A DNA stretch of 64,000 bases from Endothia cerciana (lineage: Eukaryota > Ascomycota > Sordariomycetes > Diaporthales > Cryphonectriaceae). Below are positions 12,784 through 24,285 of the stretch, in pieces. The DNA is taken from positions 124,001-188,000 of the forward strand of contig JALRMH010000040.1 of assembly GCA_026119935.1 (NCBI GenBank). Reading direction: 5' to 3'. The notes under the pieces are model-generated. The model ran no database searches. It saw only the letters and a program-made list of their open reading frames with translations, and was not told the DNA's origin. Position 1 is the stretch's first letter, and every line of letters begins with the position of its first letter. Made by a program: the position numbers and the translations under genes.

Positions 12784-14354
12784 AGTATGGCTGGATACGG
12801 GCCTCGGCATTCTGGGGAAGCGAAGGGCAATTAGCATAGCATGCGCGCATGGCTTGGAGTGGTCTCTGTGTACCGGACAATCCTACATTTGATTTTCCCT
12901 CCCGTTCGAACTCACCTGACTATGGCTACCTGTGACATATTATCCTCCGCACAGTTTTCCGGAGCTTACAACCTGTGAGCCCACCTACCTACCCACCTGA
13001 CCCCATAACCATGGCCTCGCTTCCCGCTCGGGTACTATCAGCTAGAAATGCCACGTCAACTCGAAAAGGCGTTGATAGGACGCGGTCGGACAAGCTTTGT
13101 GGGCATCCTTTATGAGAGTCAGAGGTGGGGGCGCCTCTGCAGAGGGACGTTGTGGATGACGGCAGTGAGCATGCCGACGAACAAGACGTCCACAGGAGGT
13201 GTGCTACACAGTGCTAGGTCCGTTCTACCACACGACGACTCCGCCGCTGATTGAGCAAAAGTAGGGGTCCCACCAAGTCGATTTCAAAGCTCGATCTCAC
13301 CTGCACCATGCTAGTCACCTCGCACCAAGATTCGGCCGATTTCTGACAGTTGAGGGTGCAGACAACCGCACTAGGCTTCGGGAGAGGGGGTCCTCCTCTC
13401 AGACAGCTGCGATGCTTCTGTTCAGCCGTAGCTGCTCCTCACCTGCTCGACCTTCCTAGGATGCCGCAGACGATCCTATGCGCATGGTCTTGTCATCGCA
13501 GCTGAGGAGACCACCTTGCAACAATAAGAGCGGCTGGGTCTCGAGACTTTGATATAGCGTTACTTTTCGAAGCCGTCAATGTACTTTCAACTGTGGATCA
13601 GCCGCTCGTCGAACCGTCTTCACGCCTCCTAGGACATCAGATGTACTATATTGCAACTATTTCTGAACATCGCACCGCGGTTGGCCATGACGGACCACAG
13701 GCATACTCCGATTGCGGGGGGGAGGGGGAGTTCAGAGATAGCAATCTCCCACCAGATTCCGGCCGCCATTCTTCGCTTCCCGCTCTCATGTCTATTGCTG
13801 ATTAAGAAAGGCACATGGCGATCTAAATTTCCGCCCCCATTTGCTCACGTCCTCTAGCGTCATGGAAAGAGGCGCTCACGGGCTTCGAGGGATCGGTCCG
13901 AGCTTTGCAACCTGCAGAGAGGGGCCATTCATCACGCCTGTGCTGGCGCGGAACGGCGGGTCGAGGAGGTGTCGTCTTCCCCGCCTCGTCTTGCACGAGG
14001 CGCAGGCTTGCGGTTTGCGCTGGCTCCCCTCATCAAACGAGGAAAATGCCGGCTGGGCAGCAGCCACGGATGATACTGTCGGATCAGTTGACCAGTTTCT
14101 CTTGTCCAGGAGGTGGAAGGGAGCCCGCGAGTGAGGATATAAAGCAGGCTGTTGATGCCTCGATCAATACCTGCCTCCTCCTCCTTTCTGGGCCTCAGAA
14201 CCTTACCGTCCGTCTTCGTCCTGATACCACTGGACCGCAAGGACTCAGCTCCGTTGAACCAGTCCAGCCAGTCTGGTCAAGGACTCCTCTGGAATCGCCC
14301 GTATACCTCAACTGGTCTGACGAAGAATCTCAGCCAGCAAGCCCAAATCGGACC
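12663..14354. other. Intergenic region between caf120 and the P450 relic
   Basis: It contains a (TG)n tract at 12743-12780 and otherwise unremarkable sequence. Short open frames at 13.0-13.3 and 13.6-14.1 kb show no family features. Confidence 0.6.
12743..12780. repeat. (TG)n microsatellite
   Basis: About 19 uninterrupted TG units sit 80 nt after the caf120 stop, probably within its 3' UTR or just beyond. Confidence 0.95.
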
Positions 14355-16591
14355 ATGGCGTGTCCCTACCATGTCGAGCCAAACCTAAAGAGGGACCCTG
14401 GGGTCGCCGCGCCCACTAGCGACGGACCTGGTGAACCTATCCCTCAGCCTCCTGAGCGCTGGCTTATAGACAACGCTGGAGAGATCGACCCTAGCTTCCT
14501 CATGCCGAATACCTGGCGCCTGGCGGGCATCTACGGCCCCATATTCAAGCTGGGGCTCTTCAACAGGACCATGATCATCGTCTCCCACCCAGGAGCTGAT
14601 CAACGAGGTCTGTGACGAGTCGCGCTTCGAAAAAGTCACTACGGCAACCTCACGACGTTGCGAGGACTGATTGGGTCAGGGCTGTCCTCAGCTCACTCGG
14701 ATGAGCATATCAGACCGCTGTTCAACCGCATGCAATATTCTGACGTGTTGTTCTTCTTGCTAACGAACCTGTCGTGCCGCTAGGAATGGTTCGTGGCTCA
14801 CAGGATTCTGGGACCCGCCATGGGCCCCATTGCCGTACGGCGCATGTTCGACCGCAAGTGGCTCTTTCTCCCTCAGTAGCTTCCCTGTGTCGCCTCCTTG
14901 AGGAGCCTCAAGAGCGCAGCACTTTGAACCCCGAAGTAGGATCCTAACAGATCCTAGAAATGGTCGATTGTGTCTCCCAGATGATCCTAAAGTGGGTGAG
15001 TGGCTGAGAATCAAGCTCTACCTCTGAAAACCGTCGCCGAGTATCGTGGTACATGGGACCGCTTGGGACCTAATCACGAAATCTCGGGCCCTGGTAATTT
15101 CTCAAGACTGGCCTACGAGGTGGTCGGTCTTCACCGCGATGAACTACCGCTTCAATTGTTTCTACAGCGAGGAGATGCCCAGATTTTGCGTGGCCATGGC
15201 TGATGCACTGATCGAGGCAGGCAAGATGACAAGTCGGCTGGCCATCGAGAACAGACTTCGGGTGTTCTCCCGGCGGAAAATCCCAAGAGGACCTGGGCTA
15301 TATGAAGAGCGTAGCTGACCATATCATCGCGGATAGAAGGGCGAACCCTCAGCCTGAGTTGCAGGACCTCCTGAATGTCATGATTCATGGGAAGGATCCC
15401 GTATCAGGAGAGCAAAAGTCGCCAGGATTCTCTCCGTTCCGGACTATATACACCATCACCTTGGTCTGTTCGCCCAGCAGAAATCCTCGAGCGAAGTACC
15501 CCAGGCGAGATTCTGCCAATCCTTCCTGGAACCGCCGACAAAGGATTTCCATCTTCAGAAAGACCTTGAGAGTCCTGGGCGGGATTCTATCACGTTTCCT
15601 ATCGCCTCGAGCTTGCCACGCCGGCATCTCAGCGCCAGGTGGCCGCACTGGCCGAGAAGCTGCCCAACGTCGAAGAGCTGAAGGCCCTGGCTTTGGGTGA
15701 GGCCACCTACCGCGGCAAGGTCCTGGAGAAGCCCGCATCGGTCCTCGACCTCCTCGGGGACTTCCCTGATTGCAAGCTCTCCCTCTCCGAGTATGTGTCC
15801 ATGCTGCAGCCACTTGCTCCACGGCAATACCCCATCTCCTCATCGCCCTTGGCCTATCCTCCTGTGACCAACCCGGGGGCATTCACCAGCTCCGAAATAG
15901 CAGACAGCGCAAACGACGATAGCAGCATATCTCTGACCTGCTCTATCACCTATGATGTATTCGAAGGAGCACCCCGCGTTGTCTGGCAACGGCCGAGTCT
16001 TCAATGGCGTTGCCATTACCTACCTGTTACCCAACTTGCCCGCCGGGTCTCTTCTGCGCTGCACCATTCGCTCCACCAACGCCAAGTTTCGCCTGCCTCA
16101 TGATCCCAGGACGGCAGTCATCTTGATAGCTGCGGGCACGGGCATCGCACCTATGCGCGCCTTCATCCAAGAACGAGCCGCCATTGCGGGTGCTCGTGGG
16201 CCAGGAGCACTTGGCCCAGCGGTCCTCTTCTACGGCTGCAGGGACTACGAGGAGGACTTCCTCTGCCGTGAGGAGCTCCTGGCACGGGAGGCCGCGGGCG
16301 CTGTCCAGGTGAGACCAGCCTTCCCGCGGGGGTGCGCCTGCCCGGACACAAGACTGCGCACGTGGACGAGGTCATTTGGGAGAGAGCAGGGGGGAGGTGA
16401 GAGGCCTGTTTTGTCCAGGACGGCGCCAGGATCCTTGTCTGCGGCAGTGCGAGGCAGGTTGGGCCGGGGCACGCACGATTGTGTGTATCCGCTTCTACCG
16501 TGAGGCACACCCCGAGGTGTCGGCTGAGGACGCGGAGGCGTGGTTGCTGAGGCAGAAGGAGGATCGGTATCTGAGTGGTGTTTCTGGCTGA
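14355..16591 (+). pseudogene. Relic of a P450foxy/CYP505-type P450:reductase fusion
   Basis: Fragments in shifting frames match this self-sufficient fatty-acid hydroxylase family in the right order. They are the N-terminus (PIPQPP, YGPIFKLGLF about 14430-14585), LINEVCDESRF (about 14595-14630), LTTLRGLIGSG with HSDE (about 14650-14705), FVAHRILGPAMGPI (about 14785-14830), MVDCVSQMILKW (14960-14996), AMNYRFNCFYSEEM (15138-15180) and ADRRANPQPELQDLLN (about 15330-15380). They jump directly to reductase segments: VEELKALALGEATYRGKVL (about 15670-15725), LAPRQYPISSSPL (15820-15850), the VILIAAGTGIAPMRAFIQER segment (16119-16178), VLFYGCRD (16223-16246) and HPEVSAEDAEAW (16508-16543). The haem-cysteine loop, I-helix and whole FMN domain are absent: only about 200 nt lie where roughly 1.5 kb is expected. 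There are at least five frame changes plus internal stops. Branch-site-like TAAC motifs before the CTAG at 14784 and the CTAG at about 14959 suggest old introns. The fragments cannot encode a working enzyme. Confidence 0.85.
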
Positions 16592-17508
16592 GGGATACGG
16601 GTGGTAGGCTGAAGCCCTCGCCGGGTCACCCGAGGCTTCGGGGCGTGTCGAGGCCGTCCACCAGCCGCTGGCTTTTTCAAGGACTTTCGTTGGAGGCTGC
16701 CGCTCATTTGAGAACCGGAACTAGCTGCGCATGCGGCATCGCCTGTCCCTATCCTACCTCAGTCCACTATGTCCAACGTTTTTTCAGAACCCGGGATGCT
16801 CGTGTGGCGAATTCTGATGAGAGCCCTGGAGGACGACCCCCTTCACCGGCGCATGTCGTCGTCAGCACGCGCCTTTGAGGCTCTATGGCCCATATTGAGC
16901 CCTGCCTTCTCCTCCAATCAGAAAGGCCCCACAGGCCGCCATTTGATCTTGACGACCGTCCCGAGGAAGGGAGTCTCCCTGTAAAAGCAGGCACCAACCA
17001 TATCACGCCCGGCCCGGTTGCCTCTTACCGCAGGAGGCTATCTCCTCTGGACCCGTCGTGAAAGTGCGTCCCTCTGTGTTGACACTGGATGTCAGGCCAA
17101 TTTCCTCTCACCGGGCCATCACGGCCAGTGCGTTTCGGCGTCTGTGTCACCAGCCGTCAGGCAGATAAGCTCCATCAGCTGACACGGGACGAGACCGGGC
17201 CTGTCAGAGGATCGTGCGAGTCGAGGAGGCCAGCACAGCTCTACCTAGCTGCCGCCGCCCTCCCCCCTCGCCGGATAGTTTTCCGACGACTTCTTCAGTT
17301 GGAATGATTTCCATGTGACCCTCTGGCGGTTGTTATCTCTAGTATACGACGAGTCAATGGAGCCTGCTACGGAATTATGGGAGTCGGCTGGCAGTCTTGG
17401 GAATATAATGTCATACGGGATCCCATGTCTCCTGGAGACTATTTCTTCTCTTCTCTTCTCCTTTCTTTCTCTTTTGGTTTCCCTTTTTGCCCTTCTTCCC
17501 TTTTTAGA

Positions 17509-17580
17509 TTTTTTTTTTTTTTTTGTTGCTTCCCTCCCCCCCTTTTTTTTTTAAAAAAAAAAGAAAGAAAAAAAAAAAAA
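17509..17580. repeat. Poly-T/poly-A switch with a perfect T10A10 palindrome
   Basis: T16 at 17509-17524, T10 at 17543-17552 and A10 at 17553-17562 are followed by more A-rich sequence to 17580. The strand changes from almost all pyrimidine (from about 17432) to almost all purine at 17553. Confidence 0.9.
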
Positions 17581-18285
17581 GGAAAAGATACAGATGCAGT
17601 TCAGGGAAGACAAGAATCACGTAATGAACCTTTACTGGTCTTTGGTATCTTGCCTCGTCCCCGCCGCACCTGTGGATCCAGCGATCGTCGACTCGCCTTT
17701 TTTTCAGGCAGCAGTCCAGCGCCTCACCACGCCCGCCCTTGGACAGTCATGACTCGACTGTATATATATCTCTCAGCCTCATCCGGGTCCGGGAGGGTCT
17801 GGTAGCCCGCGAAATGAGGTGGTAGCACCCGTCGAGAAAGGCGCAGATAGTACGTTGTCTGTGCTCAGATAAAGCCGTGCCTCCTGTTCGGAGAGTGAAT
17901 GCTAGGACCCGCTGTCACCTAGGACAGGGAGATTGCTCGCCTGAGCGTGCAGTCGCTGTGGCTTCGGCGTGTAGCTTGCTGACACCGGAACCCAATGGCC
18001 TGGCCTGGATAGGGGGAGGAGGCCGTCGCCTCCGCGCGCCACTGTTGGTGATTGCAGCGGTTCCCAGGCTTGAACCCCGCCAGCCGCGCCCAACCCCCCC
18101 CCCCTCCGGAAGACTGCTGAGGCCCTTGCGTCAGGACGTAAACTTTTAATTTGAGGCGAGATGGGCCCCCGGGAAATTTTGATGCGTCCAGAATATCGAA
18201 TACCAAAAGATTTGGATAGACCATTGACCTTATGCATGCGCCTGTGCCGTAAACCCGCCAGACCGCCTGCGTGCCTGGGTAGTAC

Positions 18286-18325
18286 GGTACGGTACGGTAC
18301 GGTACGGTACGGTACGGTACGGTAC
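18286..18325. repeat. (GGTAC)8 pentanucleotide array
   Basis: Eight perfect GGTAC units, preceded by GTAC. Each unit carries the palindrome GTAC, so single strands could fold back on themselves. Confidence 0.95.
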
Positions 18326-18639
18326 TGTATAACCTGTGTGATCCGTGGCGGTGGTTCCTGTGCAAGGGCGACACCGCTGACACGCACAAAGCACCTGAGA
18401 GTCCCGAGCCCGAGCCATGTGGTGCGCCTGCGGCCTGTGCCTGCGGCCTGTGCCTGCGGCTGCGCCGTGCCGGTGGGCCCCGATCATCCGTCCTGGAGGG
18501 TTGCCCCCTCGAATGGATGGAATGTCCTCGAGGACCAGGTCGGATGATTCTCGAATTCCCACATGCGCAGGGGGAGGGCGACACTGGGAGGTTTCCCAGG
18601 GAGAATGGCAGCGCCGTGGCGAGAGGGCGACCGCAAGGG

Positions 18640-18669
18640 CTGGTGGTGGTGGTGGTGGTGGTGGTGGTG
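18640..18669. repeat. (GGT)n trinucleotide repeat
   Basis: About ten uninterrupted GGT units in non-coding DNA. Confidence 0.95.
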
Positions 18670-19071
18670 AATTGGCTGCATATTGCCGTGTAGATCGGAT
18701 CTCTAGAGACACCTGCACCCGCCCGCCCCCCTTCGGCCCAATTTCGACACGCCAGCCATGTGCTGTGTATGTACCGTACCACTCACATCCCGTACTCTGT
18801 ATTTCCGTACCAGCCCGTACAGGCTCCTGACGTGGCGTCGACAGGGCACATATTGGGTTTGGGACCCCGTCCCGGAAGATTGCAGCCGCAGCGCCTCCGG
18901 GAGGCTTCCACCAGGGCTGTCTACTATCAGCTGTCAGGAACCCCACCGGCTGAGATCTCGCTGGGGCCTCTACATACAGTACATACATGATACATATTGC
19001 TGTCCTCCAGGCCCTCTCCTATTTGTGCACAGAGAGAGACCCCCTGGGAGTGTTTGGAGTCTGGGCGGGAC

Positions 19072-19097
19072 CCACACACACACACACACACACACAC
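19072..19097. repeat. (CA)n microsatellite
   Basis: About 13 uninterrupted CA units. Confidence 0.95.
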
Positions 19098-19368
19098 TGT
19101 TGAAAGGCGCCTCCGAGAGTGGAGGAGGAGGGCTGAGGCAGTCAATCCCTCTTGTTTCCAGGCCTTCCATTCTTCCTCCTTAGCGTTGGGAGCTCAATAA
19201 TACAACGTCCTGGATCCACCCCCGTTCCCCCTCGACGTCGTCTTCCGACCAGACCTCTCACCAAGATACCTTTCTGCTTGTGTGCATCCTGCCCTGACGC
19301 GAGGCCATCCAGCTTGCCCCCTTCTCTCGCCAGGCCCGCTGCTCGGACAGTCGCAGTTCATCTTGTTC

Positions 19369-19472
19369 ATCATCACCACCGTCATCGTCATCGTCATCGT
19401 CATCATCATCATCATCATCATCATCATCTTCTTCTTCTTCTTCTTCTTCTTCGTCGTCTTCGTCTTCGTCTT
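19369..19472. repeat. Compound (CAT/CGT)n-(CTT)n trinucleotide tract
   Basis: A tract of about 100 nt changes from CATCGT and CAT units to CTT and CGTCTT units. It probably lies in the promoter or 5' UTR of the DUF1765 gene. Confidence 0.9.
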
Positions 19473-19772
19473 CCTCTCCTCGAGTCAGGCCACGGGCTGC
19501 ATCCCCTGCTGCTTGCTGGTCCCCGCAGTCGACCCGTACTTAGATAGACCAGTGACGGGATCCAGCAGCAGCCCGCTCCTCCCGGCCAACTCTGCCGGCC
19601 AGAAGTCTTAACGCAGGCACAATCCGACCAACGGCCTGGCGGACGGAGACATGAGCCGGACGACCTCATAGCCTGAGCTCACACACGACCATCCAACGAC
19701 GCCGAGCGAGGTCAGCCCCTCGAGCCACGACCGTCCCAGGCTGTTGGAACCGCCTGGCACCACGGGGGGTAG

Positions 19773-19799
19773 GCCTGTCTGCCTGTCTGCCTGTCTGCC

Positions 19800-19843
<44 letters not shown>
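19773..19843. repeat. (TGTC)n tetranucleotide tract
   Basis: About 17 GTCT-type units (GCCTGTCT at the 5' end, then pure TGTC) end 85 nt before the start codon at 19928. A shorter tract of the same motif occurs at 43952-43985. Confidence 0.9.
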
Positions 19844-19927
19844 AGTTGACCTGGACCGGAGCGCTGCGCGTGTTTCTCTTCTTCAGACACAGAAGCCCAT
19901 CCGTCCAGCTGCTTATAGGCGGCTCTC

Positions 19928-22900
19928 ATGTCATGGCACGGCCATGAGATGAACGGTTCAGCAGTGACGATGGCCGCCCCGGCCGTCCACCGCTCCCAGT
20001 CCTCGCCCGACCTCTTCCTAGACGCACCCTCGCTGACAAAGTCCTCGCTGAACTCCAGCGCCCCGGTTGACCTCGGCCATCCTGCCACGGCCTCCCAAAA
20101 CAGGGAGGAGAGGTCCAGGAGCGGACCCCCACCCGCCGGGCTGCCCTCCTTCGACTTCGGCGCAGGGATCGAGACGAACCTGCCGATCGAGACGGAGCTG
20201 TCCAAGGCCGAGGTCACCGCGGCCGCAGAGCCGGCCAACCCACGGCCGAAGCTCCCCCCCGAGCCTATGGCCGTCCCCCTAGCCGCCACGACCAAGCGCC
20301 GGTCCAGGTCGATCGTGGGCCGCCCCAAGTCCTGGCTGGCGAGCAAATCTGCCTCATCGGAGGCGCCGGAACAGAAGGAGAAGGCCGCGGGCCGGAAGAA
20401 GGACAGGAGGGCACCAGGAGAGGATGACGAGAGGGACGCTGGCAGGAACGAGGAGACGCCGCCGCGCAAACGTCTGACTGCGAGGGACCGGTCCTCTTCT
20501 TTCCGATCTTCCTCGTTTGCGGAATTTGCAAAAAAGTCATGGATCTCGTCCTCCAGATCGCCATCCCCCACAAGAGATAGGGAAAGAAGAGGAGCCCTGA
20601 ACGGGGATACAGCGGCCGAAGGCGATGACCCCCAGGTGAGGGACGCCTCACGCCTCACACCACACAAGCTCACCCGGAGGAGGGCCCCGTCGACCAGCCC
20701 GGGCGACGGTGAAAAGGGCAAGGCTGAGCTGGCCGAGACGCCCAGTGGCACCAGCAGGGCGCTGAACCGGGCCAGTGGTTACTTTGGCAAGATCAAACAA
20801 CAAAAGCCACCCCGCATGCCACCCGTGAAGGCTGCTGCCAGCTTGGCCGTGCCACCACTGCCCGGCTCATCAACAAAGGGCGAGGCCGTTTCGCCAGCTG
20901 CGTCAACCCGCTCCGTGTCCGACGGCGTCAACCCCCGCCTCTCGTCGCAGACCAACCTCTCAGCCACCTCGGACGCGGGCAGTGGAGGGACGGGCAGCAC
21001 CGGCATCACAGAGCCATCGCAGGCCGCAGAGAATATGCCGCCGCAGAACTCGCAGTCACAGCGCGACCCTCTTTGGGCCACCTTCCGGAGGCTCGACTCG
21101 GAGTATGCCATCTTCCTCACCAAGACGACGACCGCGCAGAGGATACTCATCGCCAGGAACACACTGATACCCTTCCTGCGGAACCAGGCCAGCCAGGGCA
21201 ATACGCTGTCTGCCGAAGACATCGACCGCCGCGCGACGATCCTACACAGGTGGTGGAATGGACTGCTGGGGCTCGTCGAGGGGATGGGGTCCAAGAACGA
21301 CGGCGGCCCCGCCAAGACCTTCGCAGCAATTCATGCCAATAGCACCACGACTGGTCTGGCGCCTGTATCGGGAGTCGACCGCCCCGGCCTCCTCGAGCTC
21401 ATTACATACATCATGATGCGCCCTGAGTGGAGGATGTGCACGCCGTGCTTTCGGCCGCTGAAGGACAGATCCCCGACGGAGGCTGTTCGTGACTGTGTCC
21501 AGGCGAGAGGGTCCGCCGACTGCGTAGTCGAGTCTGCCGAACACAACGTGAGGACTATGTTCGTCAGCAACCTCTTGACCCAGATGGCCATCGTGGTCGA
21601 CAGGATGTCCGGTAGACATGCGCCGTCTTCGCTGGTGACTTTCTGCGGGAAGGCTTGTGCCTACGCCTTCTTCTTCGTTCCGGGCATCGCCGAGGTCCTC
21701 GCCAGGCTCTGGGGCCTCACGCCGGACCTGCTGAGGCGGGTCGCAGACGAGTTCGGTCTCCCGAGAAGGAGCAAGGGCGACAGCGAGGACACAGTGTCTC
21801 TGTTCCCGCCGAACCTCCACAACCTGGGCTGGACCTCCGTCAAGACCATGACTGACAACCTGCGCCTGACGACGAAGCTGTCTCTTGTTGCTGCCAAGAT
21901 CCAGTGGCACGGTCCTTGGATCTCGAGATGGCGTGGCGGCGATTCCGACCTCTTCTTCATCTTCTGCAAGTACTACTACATTCTCGCAGACGATTTCCTG
22001 CCTGCGGATCTGCCGCTGTCCGGGAGGGCCAGAGCGCCGGGCTTTGCCCTGATCCACGCGCAGCTCCTGAGTGTTCTCGACACCACTATCCACCACCGTC
22101 AGGCTGCCTTTGAGAACATGATGGCGCCCACAATTCTAGACCCGGCCAATGGCGCAGACGCCATGGCTGCAGCTCTGGCACAGCTGCCTCCGAGCAATCT
22201 GTTACGGGGCATGGATGAGAATCGGCTAATCGTCCTCCTCAAGGACATGCTGGCGGAGAACGCGGCCGGAGGCTTGACAGCCGGTGCAAGAGAGACGTTC
22301 GCCATAGGATTCATGTCGATATTGAAGGCCGCGACCAAAAAGACTCCCGTCTTCAGGCAGGCCCCAGTCCTTATACTGATGGACTTCTTTCACGAGGTGC
22401 TTCTGGCACTCGACGCTTATGCTGGCTACACTGACCCGGAGTGCAAAGACCGACCGCTACGGGACCACGTCGACTGGCCGTTCTGGCTGGATGTCTGCCA
22501 CAAGATCCTGTTTGAGTCGAACAGCACCATGTCGGAGATCCGCGTCCTGTCTTTCATCTTCTCGGCCTGGGATATTCTCACCGCGGACGCTGCTCGGAAG
22601 GAGAAGCTCTGCATCGGGTGGTTACTCTCGGAGGGGGTCTTTGACAAGTTCTTCAACAACTACACGCCCATGGTTCGTGCGTACTTCATGCGCCTGCTGT
22701 GCTGGAGGATATGTCGCGACCAGGGCAGTGCCAACGAGCTGGATATGTGAGTTGACACCTTCGTACAAGGCTCAACATGGTATGGTCTTTGGCTGATCTT
22801 ATCTACAGGAAAATTTTTGGCGTTCTCGCCGATCGGCTCAGGCAAGCATGGTCGCACTATCTCTGGCTGAAGCAGGCCGCCGGCGCGGCGGGCAAGCTGC

Positions 22901-24027
22901 CTCCTTCTACTGCACCTTGTCACCCCCAGCCGGGCAAGAGATTTATGATCATCCGCATGGAGGTGCCTCCTCCGCAGTCTGGCCTGTTACAGACAGGGTT
23001 CGACATCATGAACAGTGCCGTCGGCGGCCACGAGGTCGGCGCTGCCGAACCAGGACAGAGTGAGAGCAGTAGTGATGCGCCCACAGGACAAGTAGATCCA
23101 ACAAACAAGAAGAGGTGGTCGATACTGGGAAAGATGCTGAGCTTCACCTCGTCCACCGCCCCAGGGGGACCCGCTGCTGCAGAGGCAGCTAGGCGGAATA
23201 ACACCTCGGCCAACGACCTCGAAGCGGTACGGCGGGAGACGGCTGCTGAGCGGTCTAGACCTCCTCCTCCGCCCAAGGGCTCGCCCAGCTCCGGAGAGTC
23301 AGATGCATCATCAACCGGGTCCGCCCCAGTCTATGACACCGCCCAGTTCGTCTTCAAGTTCACCCTTGGTGCTCTTCCTTGGAACCCGAATGTGGACATG
23401 ATCAACGCGGCGTGCACCATGTTGTCCACGCTCCCCCGTGAGCGGCCTCTGACGAGACCGCGTCTTCCAGCTCCTGCCCAGGCGAGAGTCAGCGCGCGGG
23501 CGGCCTCGTCGGGCTCGCGGGACGATAGCCCCCCTCCTCCGTCGCCAGGGCTGCCTCCTCCCGAGAGGATGTACTCCGGCACGTCGCAAAGGGGCCTGAT
23601 CAGCGGGGCACGCAATGCGGCACCTCTCGAGGACGGGGAAGCTCCGGCCGGCCCTGCAGCGCCGAAGAACGAATTCGCCGACTTCAATTTCAACCTGCCC
23701 GAGATTCAGCGCGTCACCAGCATCGAGACCATTGACATCTCCGTGAAGAGCCCGGTCTCCGATGGTGACCCAGCCTTCAGAGGCAGCGAGCGGCTGGAAG
23801 TCCCTCGTGGCCGAGCCGAAGCCGATCGTCAGGTCGTACAGCCCATCCAGCCGGTGGGCATCTTCAAAGAGCGAGCCACGTACTCGGGTCGCGCGCTGGC
23901 GGAGTGGAGCATCGTCGTACACGAGTGCAACTCGTTCATCGACCGGCGGCGCGACGAGGGCGTCTGCAGGCTCAAGGAGGTTGAGGTACCTAGTCTTGGG
24001 GTCGAGAACCTACGCAGGATGGGCTAG
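19928..24027 (+). CDS. DUF1765 (UPF0592-type) protein, two exons
   Basis: Exons are 19928-22746 and 22809-24027, giving 1345 residues to the first stop, TAG 24025-24027. The 62-nt intron starts GTGAGT and ends CTACAG; the junction reads ELDMKIFGVL. The first 400 residues are Ser/Pro/Arg-rich and low complexity. The conserved DUF1765 region covers about residues 480-960, with WNGLLGL, ELITYIMMRPEWRMCTPCFRPL and LCIGWLLSEGVFDKFFNNYTP. A C-terminal conserved part carries FVFKFTLGALPWNPN, RALAEWSIVVHECNSFIDRR and VEVPSLGVENLRRMG. The molecular function of this fungal family is unknown. A later ATG at about 19970 (MAAPAVHRSQSSPDLFL) is a plausible alternative start. The frame continues open after the TAG, described separately. 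Confidence 0.88.
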
Positions 24028-24285
24028 AGGCCTACCGTGCCAGATGGGCCTCCTGCTCCGCCGGGGCTGACATTGCCCGCTGATGACTACGATTCATATC
24101 ACGGCATGCGGCATGGCATTCCGGCTCTGATTGCGCTGGATGGAGATTCCGGCGTCTCGAGTGTGATTGAGTGGATCGTGCCCTTTGTGAAGAACGATGA
24201 TGACCGAGAGTCACTCCGTCGCTGGATTGCAAAGACGAACTCACGGACTTCCGAACTCATTCACCAGAAGGATATCAGAGACTAA
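24028..24285 (+). other. In-frame, coding-like extension after the DUF1765 TAG stop
   Basis: Directly after TAG 24025-24027 the same frame stays open for 85 codons and ends at TAA 24283-24285. The translation is not low complexity: it includes MRHGIPALIALDGD, VSSVIEWIVPFVKNDDD and RRWIAKTNSRTSELIHQ. A single change of TAG to TGG would give a continuous 1431-residue protein. The alternatives are that this is 3' UTR, or that a 42-nt intron (23986-24027, GTACCT..GGCTAG) removes the stop. That intron would be unusually short and would delete the PSLGVENLRRMG segment, so I think it unlikely. I infer possible stop-codon recoding but cannot show it. Confidence 0.45.

Larger units (their letters stand above)
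16592..19927. other. Repeat-rich intergenic region
   Basis: No supported gene. It contains a pyrimidine/purine switch at 17.43-17.59 kb, a (GGTAC)8 array, (GGT)n, (CA)n, a long (CAT)n/(CTT)n tract and a (TGTC)n tract next to the DUF1765 gene. Long frames that cross these tracts are translations of microsatellites. Confidence 0.65.

Noticed and set aside
14355..16591. An intact, multi-intron P450 gene
   Set aside because: Splicing cannot restore the missing haem-binding loop or FMN domain, and several frame changes lack any splice signals.
23986..24027. A 42-nt intron that would remove the TAG in the DUF1765 gene
   Set aside because: It is shorter than the other introns here, has a weak donor and no branch site, and would delete the PSLGVENLRRMG segment that fits the protein family.
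24037..24285. The DUF1765 extension as an independent small gene
   Set aside because: The frame has no ATG near its beginning and is in register with the upstream exon; a continuation or 3' UTR explains it better.
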